Positions 33,997 through 42,258 of a stretch of 64,000 nt of DNA are shown here, one piece after another. Position numbers and translations under genes: made by a program. The stretch comes from Salipiger pallidus (GTDB lineage: Bacteria > Pseudomonadota > Alphaproteobacteria > Rhodobacterales > Rhodobacteraceae): contig NZ_BMJV01000009.1 in the NCBI RefSeq assembly GCF_014643635.1, forward strand, positions 1 through 64,000. The letters are read 5' to 3'. Each line of letters opens with the position of its first letter. Position 1 is the first letter of the stretch. The notes beneath the pieces were generated by a model. The model saw only the letters and a program-made list of their open reading frames with translations, searched no databases and had not been told where the DNA came from.

Positions 33997-35027
33997 CCAC
34001 CGATTCCATGTCCCGCAAGTACGAGCCTCGCAAAGTGCCCACCGGCGAGAAGGTCGCGACCTCGGCGATGATCGCGTCGCTGGCGGCGGAAGGCTATGAC
34101 GCCACCCCCGCCCCCTTCGGCCACGCGCTGGTCGAGGCGGCCAAGACCGACGACCGCATCGTGGGCTTGTCGGCGGATCTGTCGAAATACACCGACCTGC
34201 ACATCTTTGCCAACGAGATGCCGGACCGCTTCTACCAGATGGGCATGGCGGAACAGCTGCTGATGTCCGCCGCCGCCGGCATGGCACGAGAGGGCTTCAT
34301 CCCCTTCGCCACCACCTACGCGGTATTCGCCGCGCGCCGGGCCTATGACTTCATCGCCATGGCGATTGCCGAGGAAAACCTCCCCGTCAAGATCGCCTGC
34401 GCCCTGCCGGGCCTGACCACGGGCTACGGTCCCTCTCATCAGGCGACCGAGGATCTGGCGATCTTCCGCGGCCTGCCAAACATGGTGCTGATCGACCCCT
34501 GCGATGCCTGCGACGTGGCGGGCATGGTGCCCGATATGATCGCCCATGACGGCCCGGTCTATGCCCGCCTGCTGCGCGGCAAGGTGCCGTCGGTGCTGAC
34601 CCGCCACAAGCCGGACTACCGGTTCAAGCTGGGCAAGGCGCAGATGATCCGCGAGGGCCGCGACGTGCTGGTGATCTCGTCGGGGATCATGACCATGCGC
34701 GCGCTGGATGCGGCGGAAAAGCTTGCCGCCGACAATGTCGATGTGGGCGTTCTGCACGTGCCGACCATCAAGCCGCTCGACGCCGCGGCGATCATCGACG
34801 AAGCCTCGAAGGGCAGCCGCCTCGTGGTCACCGCCGAGAACCACAGCTTGCACGGCGGGCTTGGCGAGGCGGTGGCAACCACGCTGCTGCGTCAGGGGGT
34901 GACCCCGACCTTCCGGATGATCGGCCTGCCTGACGCCTTCCTCGAGGCGGGCGCCCTGCCGACCCTGCACGACATGTACGGCCTGTCGGTCGACAAGGTG
35001 GCCGAGCAGATCAAGGGCTGGCTCTGA
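33993..35027 (+). CDS. Transketolase, C-terminal subunit
   Basis: 344-aa pyrimidine-binding plus C-terminal domain half. Characteristic blocks are ALVEAAKTDDRIVGLSADLSKYT, DRFYQMGMAEQLLMSAAAGMAREGFIPFATTYAVFAARRAYDFI (with the conserved Glu), PGLTTGYGPSHQATEDLA, VLVISSGIMTMRALDAAE, and VTAENHSLHGGLGEAVATTL. The ATG at 33993 overlaps the upstream stop. With the N-terminal subunit it forms a complete enzyme. A different, decayed single-chain transketolase lies at 3973-4365. Confidence 0.94.
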   Translation: MTTDSMSRKYEPRKVPTGEKVATSAMIASLAAEGYDATPAPFGHALVEAAKTDDRIVGLSADLSKYTDLHIFANEMPDRFYQMGMAEQLLMSAAAGMAREGFIPFATTYAVFAARRAYDFIAMAIAEENLPVKIACALPGLTTGYGPSHQATEDLAIFRGLPNMVLIDPCDACDVAGMVPDMIAHDGPVYARLLRGKVPSVLTRHKPDYRFKLGKAQMIREGRDVLVISSGIMTMRALDAAEKLAADNVDVGVLHVPTIKPLDAAAIIDEASKGSRLVVTAENHSLHGGLGEAVATTLLRQGVTPTFRMIGLPDAFLEAGALPTLHDMYGLSVDKVAEQIKGWL

Positions 35028-35031
35028 GGCC

Positions 35032-36006
35032 CTAACCCCGGAGCAGACCCTGCGGCCGGGCATCGGGCGCGGCAAAGGAACAGTCGCGCCCGAGCAGCTC
35101 CCGCGCCCGTGCCTCATGGGCGCGCGCCTCGGGGGCGATCCACTCATGGAAGCGCTTCACGATGCGCCGGTTGAAATGCTGTGGCGGGGCGACCAGCCAG
35201 TAGGCCGGGAAGGCGATCACCGGGCATTGCGGCAGCATCGGCACCAGCTCCCCGCTCTCGATCTCGTCAAGGCAGAGCACCGCACTGTCGAGCGCGACGC
35301 CCCCACCGCGCCGGGCCATCTCGATGGCCATGGACGAGCGGTCGAAGCGGAAGGATTGCCCGAGGCCCGCCACCACCAGCCCGTTCGACGCCAGCCAGCT
35401 GTCCCAGCGGTAGAACGCCTTCACGCTGTCGATGAGCCGCGCCCGCCCGAGCATCTCCTCGGGTCCCTCGGCCTCGTCCCGCAGCCGTTCGAGATATGCG
35501 GGGCTGCACAGCGGCAGCACGAAATCATGCATGAGGCATTCGGCGGTCAGGCCCGGCCAGCCGCCGCCCCCGTAGCGCAGGTCAAGATCCACCGCTTCGG
35601 TCTCAAAGGCCGAGAAATCCGGCGTGGCGTCGATGCGGATGTTCCACTCCGGCGCGGTCTCGGCGAAATCGGCGATGCGTGGCCCCAGCCAGCGCACCCC
35701 GAAACTGGGGCTGGTGCGCAGGGTGAGCGCTCGCATCTCGCGCCCCCGCGCGATGGAGCTGCGGGCATTGCGCAAAGCCGCAAAGGCTTGCCCCGTGGTC
35801 TGGAACAGCCGGTCGCCGTCCAGGGTCAGGATCAGGCGCCGTTTCTCGCGCCGGAACAGTTTGACCCCGAACTGCTCTTCGAGCGCCCGGATCTGCTGGC
35901 TCACCGCGGACGCGCTGACCCCCAGCTCGTCCGCCGCGCGGGTGACGGTGCCCAGCCGGGCCACGGCCTCGAAATACTCGGTCGCCTTTAGGTTCAGATC
36001 ACGCAT
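35032..36006 (-). CDS. LysR-family regulator (GcvA-like), paralogue 2
   Basis: 324-aa LysR regulator with HTH YFEAVARLGTVTRAADELGVSASAVSQQIRALE, linker FRREKRRLILTLDGDRLFQ and effector domain LTLRTSPSFGVRWLGPRI, DFSAFETEAVDLDLRYGGGG. It aligns along its length with the protein at 25085 (shared DLDLRYG.GGW and CSPAYLE blocks). It faces the transketolase genes, with only 4 bases between their stops. The start at 36006 gives the family-typical MRDLNLKATEYFE opening. Confidence 0.93.
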   Translation of the reverse strand: MRDLNLKATEYFEAVARLGTVTRAADELGVSASAVSQQIRALEEQFGVKLFRREKRRLILTLDGDRLFQTTGQAFAALRNARSSIARGREMRALTLRTSPSFGVRWLGPRIADFAETAPEWNIRIDATPDFSAFETEAVDLDLRYGGGGWPGLTAECLMHDFVLPLCSPAYLERLRDEAEGPEEMLGRARLIDSVKAFYRWDSWLASNGLVVAGLGQSFRFDRSSMAIEMARRGGGVALDSAVLCLDEIESGELVPMLPQCPVIAFPAYWLVAPPQHFNRRIVKRFHEWIAPEARAHEARARELLGRDCSFAAPDARPQGLLRG

Positions 36007-36204
36007 GGCCAAGCCATAACGCCCCCGCCCCGCAAGCGGAACGGGCAAACATAGCGCCCGCCCCTTCTTCTCTTCATAAAATTCGCCCGCCGGAGGCGTC
36101 CTGCCCTTACCATCCATGACGGGAGGCAGGGCAGTAGGCGCCGGACGGACGCTGCGTTCAGGCGTAACAGCCGATCAGGGACGTCCGGCCCATGGGCCAT
36201 ACGC

Positions 36205-37158
36205 TCAGAGCGCGTGCAGGCACAGCACCGTGCGGTCATCCGAGAACTCGGCGCTGGACGATCCCTTGACCTCGGGGAAGGCGTGGATCTTGTGGGGATC
36301 CTCCGCCTCGATCTCGTCGAACCGCGTTTCCCAGTCGGTCACATGCGTGCCATTGGGCAGGCCGTAATAGCCGTCCGAGAAGATCTCGAGCGAGTGGCAG
36401 GTCGTCACCACCATGTCGGTGATCCCGAAACCCCTTGGCGGATGCGCATTGATCGAGGCAAAGCCGAACGGGTGTCCTTCGACATTGGCAAAGCGCGGCT
36501 GCACCCGAATGCCCCCTTTCAGGAACCAGCCGATATCGCCGGCATGGTCGCCGAGCGTGGGCGCGAACCGCGCCTCCACCCCGGCCAGAACCGACGCCGC
36601 CTCAGTGTCGGACAGCACCCCGTCCGCCACTGCGGCATCGAGGCCCTGGAAGCTGGTCTGACGGCACAGGGCCTCGAGCGAATCCGTGTCCGCAACCCGA
36701 GGCTGAAGGATCGCCCGCACCGCGATGCGGGCGGCGGCGCTCACGTCGTCGATCAGCTTGTCGTTCTGGTAAAGTGCATCTCCGTCGACCCGGATGCCGC
36801 TGTCCCCGATCAGCACCAGCCGCATGCCCGCCGCCACCGGGATCGCCGCGGCAAGGGTGGTCGAGGGCGGATGCACCGCCCCCACGCGCGTCGCCGCCTC
36901 GGCCACGGCGCCGGAGAGCGCCTCGCCGATGCGCGCGGTGCTGACCTCTGGCCCCTCGGCCTGAAGCAGCCGCACCAGCGCCTGCCCCGCGGTCCGGGCC
37001 GCGAGGCGGCCCGAGCTTTCGCCCTCGTAGACCCCGCCAAGCGGGTCGGTGGCCCCGTCAAGCACCGCCCAGACAAGGCCCGGCACCACGATGGCGATGT
37101 CATCACCGGGCTTGTCCTGCTCGCGCCGCTTGCAGCGCGAGAAAAGTTCCATCTGCAT
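36205..37158 (-). CDS. PP2C-like serine/threonine phosphatase domain protein
   Basis: 317-aa cytosolic protein with the metal-binding pattern of PP2C phosphatases: DDIAIVVPGLVWAVLDGATDPLGG (residues 19-42), LVLIGDSGIRVDGDAL (residue ~114), SLEIFSDGYYGLP (residue ~260) and SDDRTVLCL at the C-terminus, which supplies the last Asp. It is 12 bases downstream of the permease gene and so is the last gene of the ABC operon above it. Whether it removes phosphate from a protein or is a degenerate family member acting on a small molecule is not clear. Confidence 0.8.
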   Translation of the reverse strand: MQMELFSRCKRREQDKPGDDIAIVVPGLVWAVLDGATDPLGGVYEGESSGRLAARTAGQALVRLLQAEGPEVSTARIGEALSGAVAEAATRVGAVHPPSTTLAAAIPVAAGMRLVLIGDSGIRVDGDALYQNDKLIDDVSAAARIAVRAILQPRVADTDSLEALCRQTSFQGLDAAVADGVLSDTEAASVLAGVEARFAPTLGDHAGDIGWFLKGGIRVQPRFANVEGHPFGFASINAHPPRGFGITDMVVTTCHSLEIFSDGYYGLPNGTHVTDWETRFDEIEAEDPHKIHAFPEVKGSSSAEFSDDRTVLCLHAL

Positions 37159-37170
37159 CTCCCGCGCTCC

Positions 37171-38829
37171 TTACACAAAGTTCGCTTCGCGATCTTCCGA
37201 CAGGCGGAAGACAAGGAAGACACAAAGCCCGGTGGACACGGTCAGCACCGTGGACAGCGCCGCCGCCACGCCGAATTCACCATCGACCACCGACAGGTAG
37301 ATCTTGACCGGCATGGTCACCGTGCTCGAGGTGTAGACGATGAGCGTGGACGACAATTCGTTGATCGCGGTGATGAAGCTCATGAGCGATCCCACGATGA
37401 TCCCCGGCATGATGAGCGGCACGGTCACCTTGAGGAAGGTCTTGGCGGGTGACGATCCCAGCGCGATCGCGGCTTCCTCGATCGACGGTTTCACCTGTCG
37501 CAGCACCGAGGAGGTCGAGCGCACGCCGTAGGGCAGGCGGCGGATGAAGACGATCAGAACGATCATCGTCGCGGTGCCCACGAGGTTGTACCAGCCCGAG
37601 TTGAAGGTGGTGACGAAGCCGATGGCCATGACCACCCCCGGCACGAGGTAGGGCACCATCAGGATCAGATCGAGCGCCCCCGAGATGAAGCTTTCCCGCC
37701 GCACCACGATGAAGCTCAGCAGCGACGACACCACTGCGATCAGCGCCACGGCGCAGAGCGCGAAGATGAACGAGTTGGCGATGGCATCCGGTGCCTCGGA
37801 CCAAATCCGGCGGTAGCTGTCGAGGCCAAAGCCACCCGAGAACACCGGCCCGTTGGTGGCAATGAACGAGGTCCAGATCACCACGAAGGCGGGGATCATC
37901 CCGGCGAGCGCGATGGCGTATGTGACGCCATGCACCAGCACGGACTTGCCCCCCGACACCGGCGCCTTGACCTGCTTGTGAGTCATCGACGACGCGTAGC
38001 GGCGTTTCGCCAGCACCCGGCGCTGGATCAGCAGGGCCAGCATCGAGATGGCGATCATCACCATCGAGATGGTCACCGCCATGGTCGGCTTGCCGCCCAT
38101 TTCCGAGGTGTATTGCGAATAGGCGATGGTCGAGAGCGTCCGCACCCCGCGCCCGATGATGGCGGGCGTGCCGAAATCGGCGATGGACAGCACGAAAGAG
38201 ATGATCGCCCCGGTGGACACCGCCGGGAACACCAGCGGCAGCGTCACCTTGCGGAACCGGCCCCAGGCGGTGCAGCCAAGGTTTTCCGCCGCGTCCTCGA
38301 GGCTCTTGTTGATGCCGTTGAGCGCGTTTTCCGTCATGAGGTAAATGAACGGGAAGAACTTCAGCGCGAAGACGAGGATGATCCCCCTCATGCCGTAGAT
38401 CGAGGGCATGTCGATGCCGATGGCCTCCAGCGCGTTGGTGATCGCGCCGTTGTTGCCCAGCAGCATGATCCACGCATAGGCCCCGATGAAGGGCGGCGAG
38501 ACCAGCGCCAGCACGGCCATGGTCGATATGATCGACCGGCCCCGCACCTGGAAGCGCGACATGCAGAAGGCCAGCGGCACGCCCAGAAGGCAGGCCCCCA
38601 GCATCCCGGCAAAGCCTACGATCAGCGTGTTGCCAAGAGCGGTCAGGTAATAGCGGCGGGTAAAGATCTGGACATAGTTCTCAAGCGTGAACTGCCCGGT
38701 GTCGCCATCCTCGAAGCTGATGACGAAGACCGACAGGATCGGCCAGAACAGCAGCACGGCCAGCATCACGCAGGCGGCCACCATGATCCATGTCCAGAAG
38801 GATGGAAGCGAGAGGCGCGGCAGGGTCAT
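37171..38829 (-). CDS. Fused ABC permease (iron/AEP/sugar-phosphate type)
   Basis: 552-aa protein with two tandem permease domains, about 12 membrane segments. Each half has a coupling EAA-like loop (NKSLEDAAENLGCTAWGRFRKVTLPLV near residue 175 and KPSIEEAAIALGSSPAKTFLKVTVPLI near residue 455). The fusion is typical of the FbpB/PhnV-like class. Its start overlaps the ATPase stop (ATGA at 38826). It works with the ATPase and the binding protein at 39965. Confidence 0.92.
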   Translation of the reverse strand: MTLPRLSLPSFWTWIMVAACVMLAVLLFWPILSVFVISFEDGDTGQFTLENYVQIFTRRYYLTALGNTLIVGFAGMLGACLLGVPLAFCMSRFQVRGRSIISTMAVLALVSPPFIGAYAWIMLLGNNGAITNALEAIGIDMPSIYGMRGIILVFALKFFPFIYLMTENALNGINKSLEDAAENLGCTAWGRFRKVTLPLVFPAVSTGAIISFVLSIADFGTPAIIGRGVRTLSTIAYSQYTSEMGGKPTMAVTISMVMIAISMLALLIQRRVLAKRRYASSMTHKQVKAPVSGGKSVLVHGVTYAIALAGMIPAFVVIWTSFIATNGPVFSGGFGLDSYRRIWSEAPDAIANSFIFALCAVALIAVVSSLLSFIVVRRESFISGALDLILMVPYLVPGVVMAIGFVTTFNSGWYNLVGTATMIVLIVFIRRLPYGVRSTSSVLRQVKPSIEEAAIALGSSPAKTFLKVTVPLIMPGIIVGSLMSFITAINELSSTLIVYTSSTVTMPVKIYLSVVDGEFGVAAALSTVLTVSTGLCVFLVFRLSEDREANFV

Positions 38830-39887
38830 GCGAGCCTCCGGCCCGTTACGTCCGCCTCGAAGACCTGCGCCTTGGCCGGATCGAAGCAGAGCTGCGCCGC
38901 GCTGCCGTGGGGCAGGGACAAAAGCGCCTCGTCCGGCTCGCAGATCGCCTGCACCTCTTGGCCGTCGGACAGGTGCAACGCGACCGAGATCTCGCGCCCG
39001 GTAAAGGCGACCTGATCGACGGTGGCGGGCAGGCCCACCATTCCGTCGGGTACCGTACCGGTGACGATGGCAAGGTTCTCCGGCCGCAGCGCAAGCTCGG
39101 CGCCCTTGGCGGGGACATCGGCGGGCAGGGGAACGGTGACGCCCGCGACGGTGCCGTCCACGATGGGCAGGAAGTTGTTGGACCCCACGAAGGCCGCGAC
39201 AAAGCGGTTGGCGGGGCGGTGGTAGATCTCCCACGGGGCGGCGGCCTGCTGGATGACGCCGCCGTACATGACACAGACCGTGTCGGACATGGCCAGCGCT
39301 TCTTCCTGATCGTGGGTCACGTAGACGGTGGTCATGTTCATGCTTTGCTGCACCGAGCGCAGTTCGCGGCGCAGATCGACGCGCAGCTTGGCATCAAGGT
39401 TCGACAGAGGCTCGTCCATCAGCAAAAGCGTCGGCTGCACCACCAGCGCGCGGGCAAGGCCGACGCGCTGCTGCTGGCCCCCCGAGAGGGCGTGGGGCAT
39501 GCGCTCGGCGAAGGGCCGCAGCTGCACCTTGTCGAGGATCTCATCTACGCGCCGGGTGATTTCAGCCTTGGGGACCTTGCGTTCCTTCAGACCGAACGAG
39601 ACGTTGTCGCGCACGCTAACATGCGGAAAGACGGCGTAATCCTGGAACACCATGCCGACGTTGCGCTTGTGCGCGGGCAGGCGACCGATGTCGGTGCCGT
39701 TCACCACGATTTCGCCGCTGTCATGGGCGTGAAAGCCCGCGATGGCGCGCAACAGGGTGGTCTTGCCACATCCCGACGGGCCAAGCAGCGTGAAAAAGTC
39801 CCCCGAGGGGATCTGGATGTTAATCTCGGAAAGCGCCAGCACAGAGCCATAGCTCTTCCGAACACTCTTCAGGTGCACGTCAGCCAT
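38826..39887 (-). CDS. ABC importer ATPase (PotA/FbpC type)
   Basis: 353-aa ATPase with Walker [20 protein letters not shown]-loop VFQDYAVFPH, signature [18 protein letters not shown], Walker [18 protein letters not shown]-loop YVTHDQEEALAMSD, and a C-terminal TOBE domain from about residue 280. Middle gene of the SBP-ATPase-permease-phosphatase operon. Confidence 0.94.
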   Translation of the reverse strand: MADVHLKSVRKSYGSVLALSEINIQIPSGDFFTLLGPSGCGKTTLLRAIAGFHAHDSGEIVVNGTDIGRLPAHKRNVGMVFQDYAVFPHVSVRDNVSFGLKERKVPKAEITRRVDEILDKVQLRPFAERMPHALSGGQQQRVGLARALVVQPTLLLMDEPLSNLDAKLRVDLRRELRSVQQSMNMTTVYVTHDQEEALAMSDTVCVMYGGVIQQAAAPWEIYHRPANRFVAAFVGSNNFLPIVDGTVAGVTVPLPADVPAKGAELALRPENLAIVTGTVPDGMVGLPATVDQVAFTGREISVALHLSDGQEVQAICEPDEALLSLPHGSAAQLCFDPAKAQVFEADVTGRRLA

Positions 39888-39927
39888 TGTCAGGTCTTCT
39901 TGTCAGGGGAGGGGAGGAAGTGCGAAG

Positions 39928-39958
39928 CGGCCCGCCCGCGAGAGCTGCGGACGGGCCG
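39928..39958 (-). terminator. Stem-loop between binding-protein and ATPase genes
   Basis: CGGCCCG(C)CCGC pairs with GCGG(A)CGGGCCG across a 7-base loop, just after the binding-protein stop. It lacks a T run and probably reduces downstream expression relative to the binding protein. Confidence 0.55.
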
Positions 39959-39964
39959 GAGACC

Positions 39965-40948
39965 TCAAAGCAGGTCGAGCGACATGTCCTGCCACATGTC
40001 GATCAGGCGCTCGCGGTTTTCCGCGGCCCAGATCGAATCATACTTGCCCGCGGGCACCTCATCGAGCGGGATCAGCGTGTCCTTGGCGTCCACATCGGTG
40101 CGGATGGGGCGGCGGCCGACCTCGGCCACCACGGCCTGCGCCTCGGGCGAGGCGATGAAGTCGATGAACGCCTTGCCCGCGTCCGGGTGTGGCGCATCGG
40201 CCATCAGTGCCATGGCGTCCGGGACGATGGCGGTGCCTTCCGAAGGATAGATGATCTCGACCGGGCCGCCGCCGTCACGGTAGCGCGACGCTGCGTCCTC
40301 GAGAGTGATGCCGATGGCCAGCTCGCCATCGTTGACGAAGCGCGGCACGGCGCCCGACGAGGATGAGATCACCATGTTGGACATGATGCCTTCGTAAAGC
40401 TCCCAGCCCGCCTCTTCGGTTTCGGCGTTCTGGATCACGGTGGCCAGCTGGATATAGGCCGAACCGGAGCGATCGGCCCCGGCGGAGGAGATCATGTCGT
40501 CGTATTCCGGCTTGGCCAGGTCCGCCCAGGATGTCGGCACCGGCAGATCGCCAAGCGCGTCCTTGTTGACCGCAAAGGCCATCACGACGGCGGTGAACGG
40601 CGTCCAGACGTCTGAGGTGCGGAACATGTCGTAGAACATGTCGGCATCGGCGGGGGAGTAGGGCGCGAAAAGCTCGGCGTTGAGGTCGAGGAGCGATCCG
40701 TCGACGCTCCAGATCACGTCGGCGGTCTGCTGGCCCTGCTCGGCGCGCAGGCGGTTCAGAAGCTCGCCAGAACCGGCTTTGACCAGTTCGACATCATGGC
40801 CGGTGGCCTCTTCGAACATGGGCAGCAGGTCGTCGATCATCTGCTGGGGCGCGGCGGAATAGACAACCACGGTCTCGGCCTGGGCCGCAAGGGTTCCGGC
40901 GGCGAGGGCCAGAGCGGAGGTGAGGCCAATCTTGGAAAGTACGGTCAT
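39965..40948 (-). CDS. ABC periplasmic binding protein (AfuA/PhnS/FbpA superfamily)
   Basis: 327-aa protein with signal peptide (MTVLSKIGLTSALALAAGTLAAQA, cut near residue 24) and the type II fold TVVVYSAAPQQMIDDLLPMFEEATG, ADVIWSVDG, IIYPSEGTAIVPDAMALMADAPHPDAGKAFIDFIASPEA. The Tyr-Tyr iron ligand pair of ferric-binding proteins is not seen, so iron is unlikely. Phosphonate or sugar-phosphate binding (AfuA type) fits better, and the amino-sugar genes next door make a phosphorylated sugar possible. ATG at 40948 begins the signal peptide. Confidence 0.85.
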   Translation of the reverse strand: MTVLSKIGLTSALALAAGTLAAQAETVVVYSAAPQQMIDDLLPMFEEATGHDVELVKAGSGELLNRLRAEQGQQTADVIWSVDGSLLDLNAELFAPYSPADADMFYDMFRTSDVWTPFTAVVMAFAVNKDALGDLPVPTSWADLAKPEYDDMISSAGADRSGSAYIQLATVIQNAETEEAGWELYEGIMSNMVISSSSGAVPRFVNDGELAIGITLEDAASRYRDGGGPVEIIYPSEGTAIVPDAMALMADAPHPDAGKAFIDFIASPEAQAVVAEVGRRPIRTDVDAKDTLIPLDEVPAGKYDSIWAAENRERLIDMWQDMSLDLL

Positions 40949-41001
40949 GTTGATCCCTGTCGTTGGATGGGAGGGCCGGTTGTCCGGCCTCGGTGGATTT
41001 A

Positions 41002-41074
41002 GTTTCGTTATGTAAAATAAATATGTCAACCGTGCTGTGTCTCGGCTTGCAATCTTTTTGTTACATCATGAATA
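41002..41074. promoter_or_regulatory. Paired inverted operator half-sites at the ABC/ROK divergent promoter
   Basis: The minus strand of 41002-41021 reads TTTATTTTACATAACGAAAC and the plus strand of 41055-41074 reads TTTTTGTTACATCATGAATA, so TTACATnAnGAA occurs twice in opposite directions, about 33 bases apart, in AT-rich DNA. They lie between the divergent binding-protein gene (start 40948) and ROK regulator gene (start 41122). The layout fits a site for the ROK protein, controlling both directions. Confidence 0.6.
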
Positions 41075-41121
41075 TAAATACTGATGGTGCCGGTTTCTTT
41101 GGCGGACAGGAAGGACGGGAC

Positions 41122-42258
41122 ATGCTGGATCTGGGCTATAACGAGCGTCGCGCGCTCGAGATCATCCGCGCGGACGGGCCGATTTCCCGGGTCGAGCTGG
41201 GCCGCCGCCTTGGCGTGTCGGCCCCGACCATGACCCGCATGACCGCAACCCTGACCGATCAGGGACTGATCCGCGAGGCGCAGCCGATTGAGCCCCCCGA
41301 GGGGCGCGGGCGCGGCAAGCCGTCGTCGATGATCGACCTGGACGGAGATGGGCTGCATTCGGTCGGGGTGTTCTTCGATCCTGACGAGATGGCAGTCTGT
41401 GTCACTGATCTTCGCGGCAACATCCGCGCAGAGCGGCGGCACCGGCTGCAATCGCGCCAGTTCGACGACCTGATGAGGCTGGCATCCGGCACCGCCGAAG
41501 AGCTGCTGGCCGAGGCGGGCCTCGACCGTGAGCGGCTGGTGGGTTGCGGCATTTCCTTTCCGGGGCATTTCTCGGTGGATTCGGGGCGTCTGACGCGGAT
41601 CCCGCAGTTTGCCGACTGGCGGGCAATCAACGCACCCGGCGATTTCGAGCCCTATTTCGACATGCCTGTGCATCACGAGAACGACGGCAAGGCCGCCGCG
41701 CTCAACGAGCTTTATTACGGCGTCGGCAAGCGGCGGGACAATTTCGTGCTGATCCTGCTGACCTATGGCATCGGGGGCGGCATCGTGCTGCGCCGGTCGC
41801 TCTATCGCGGGGCACACCGCAACGCGGCGGAATTTGGCGGTATCTTTCCGAAGTCCCAGCCGCGCCCTTCGGGGCAGGATCTGTGCGACCTTCTGAGTGC
41901 GGGCGGGGTCGAGGTGACGCGGCTTGTGGACATCGGAGCGCACCACCTTGATCATCCCATCGTGGAGCAATGGACCGAACGCGCCGCCGAGCAGCTGCGC
42001 CTGCTGGTGCTGATGCTGGCCCGTACCGTCGATCCCGGCGAGATCGTCTTTGGCGGCTCGCTGCCGCTCGCCTTGCAGGAGCGCATCCGAGAGCGGCTTC
42101 TGGCCGGAGAACTGGGCGAGGATTTCCTCGTGGAGGCGCCCGAAATCAGCGTCACGGGCATGTCGTCCATGATGCATCGCGGCGCGGCGACGATCCCGCT
42201 CTACCGGACGATGACGCCCGGCCATTACCCCGGCCGGGCGCTCAAGGGTTGGCGCTAG
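41122..42258 (+). CDS. ROK-family transcriptional regulator (NagC/Mlc type)
   Basis: 378-aa protein with an N-terminal winged helix (NERRALEIIRADGPISRVELGRRLGVSAPTMTRMTATL) and a ROK sugar-binding domain (VGCGISFPGHFS, VHHENDGKAAALNELYYG, LLTYGIGGGIVL, RNAAEFGGIF). The ATP-site DxGxT motif of kinases is replaced (SVGVFFDPDEMAV), as in regulators. The usual zinc-site CxCGxxGC is reduced to QDLCDLL. It is convergent with nagA (4-base overlap at 42255) and divergent from the ABC operon, so it probably links sugar uptake and catabolism. Start 41122 follows AGGAAGGACGGG. Confidence 0.92.
   Translation: MLDLGYNERRALEIIRADGPISRVELGRRLGVSAPTMTRMTATLTDQGLIREAQPIEPPEGRGRGKPSSMIDLDGDGLHSVGVFFDPDEMAVCVTDLRGNIRAERRHRLQSRQFDDLMRLASGTAEELLAEAGLDRERLVGCGISFPGHFSVDSGRLTRIPQFADWRAINAPGDFEPYFDMPVHHENDGKAAALNELYYGVGKRRDNFVLILLTYGIGGGIVLRRSLYRGAHRNAAEFGGIFPKSQPRPSGQDLCDLLSAGGVEVTRLVDIGAHHLDHPIVEQWTERAAEQLRLLVLMLARTVDPGEIVFGGSLPLALQERIRERLLAGELGEDFLVEAPEISVTGMSSMMHRGAATIPLYRTMTPGHYPGRALKGWR

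Noticed and set aside
37171-40948. Ferric iron ABC transporter
   Set aside because: The superfamily fits, but the binding protein lacks a visible Tyr-Tyr iron site and the context is amino-sugar metabolism.
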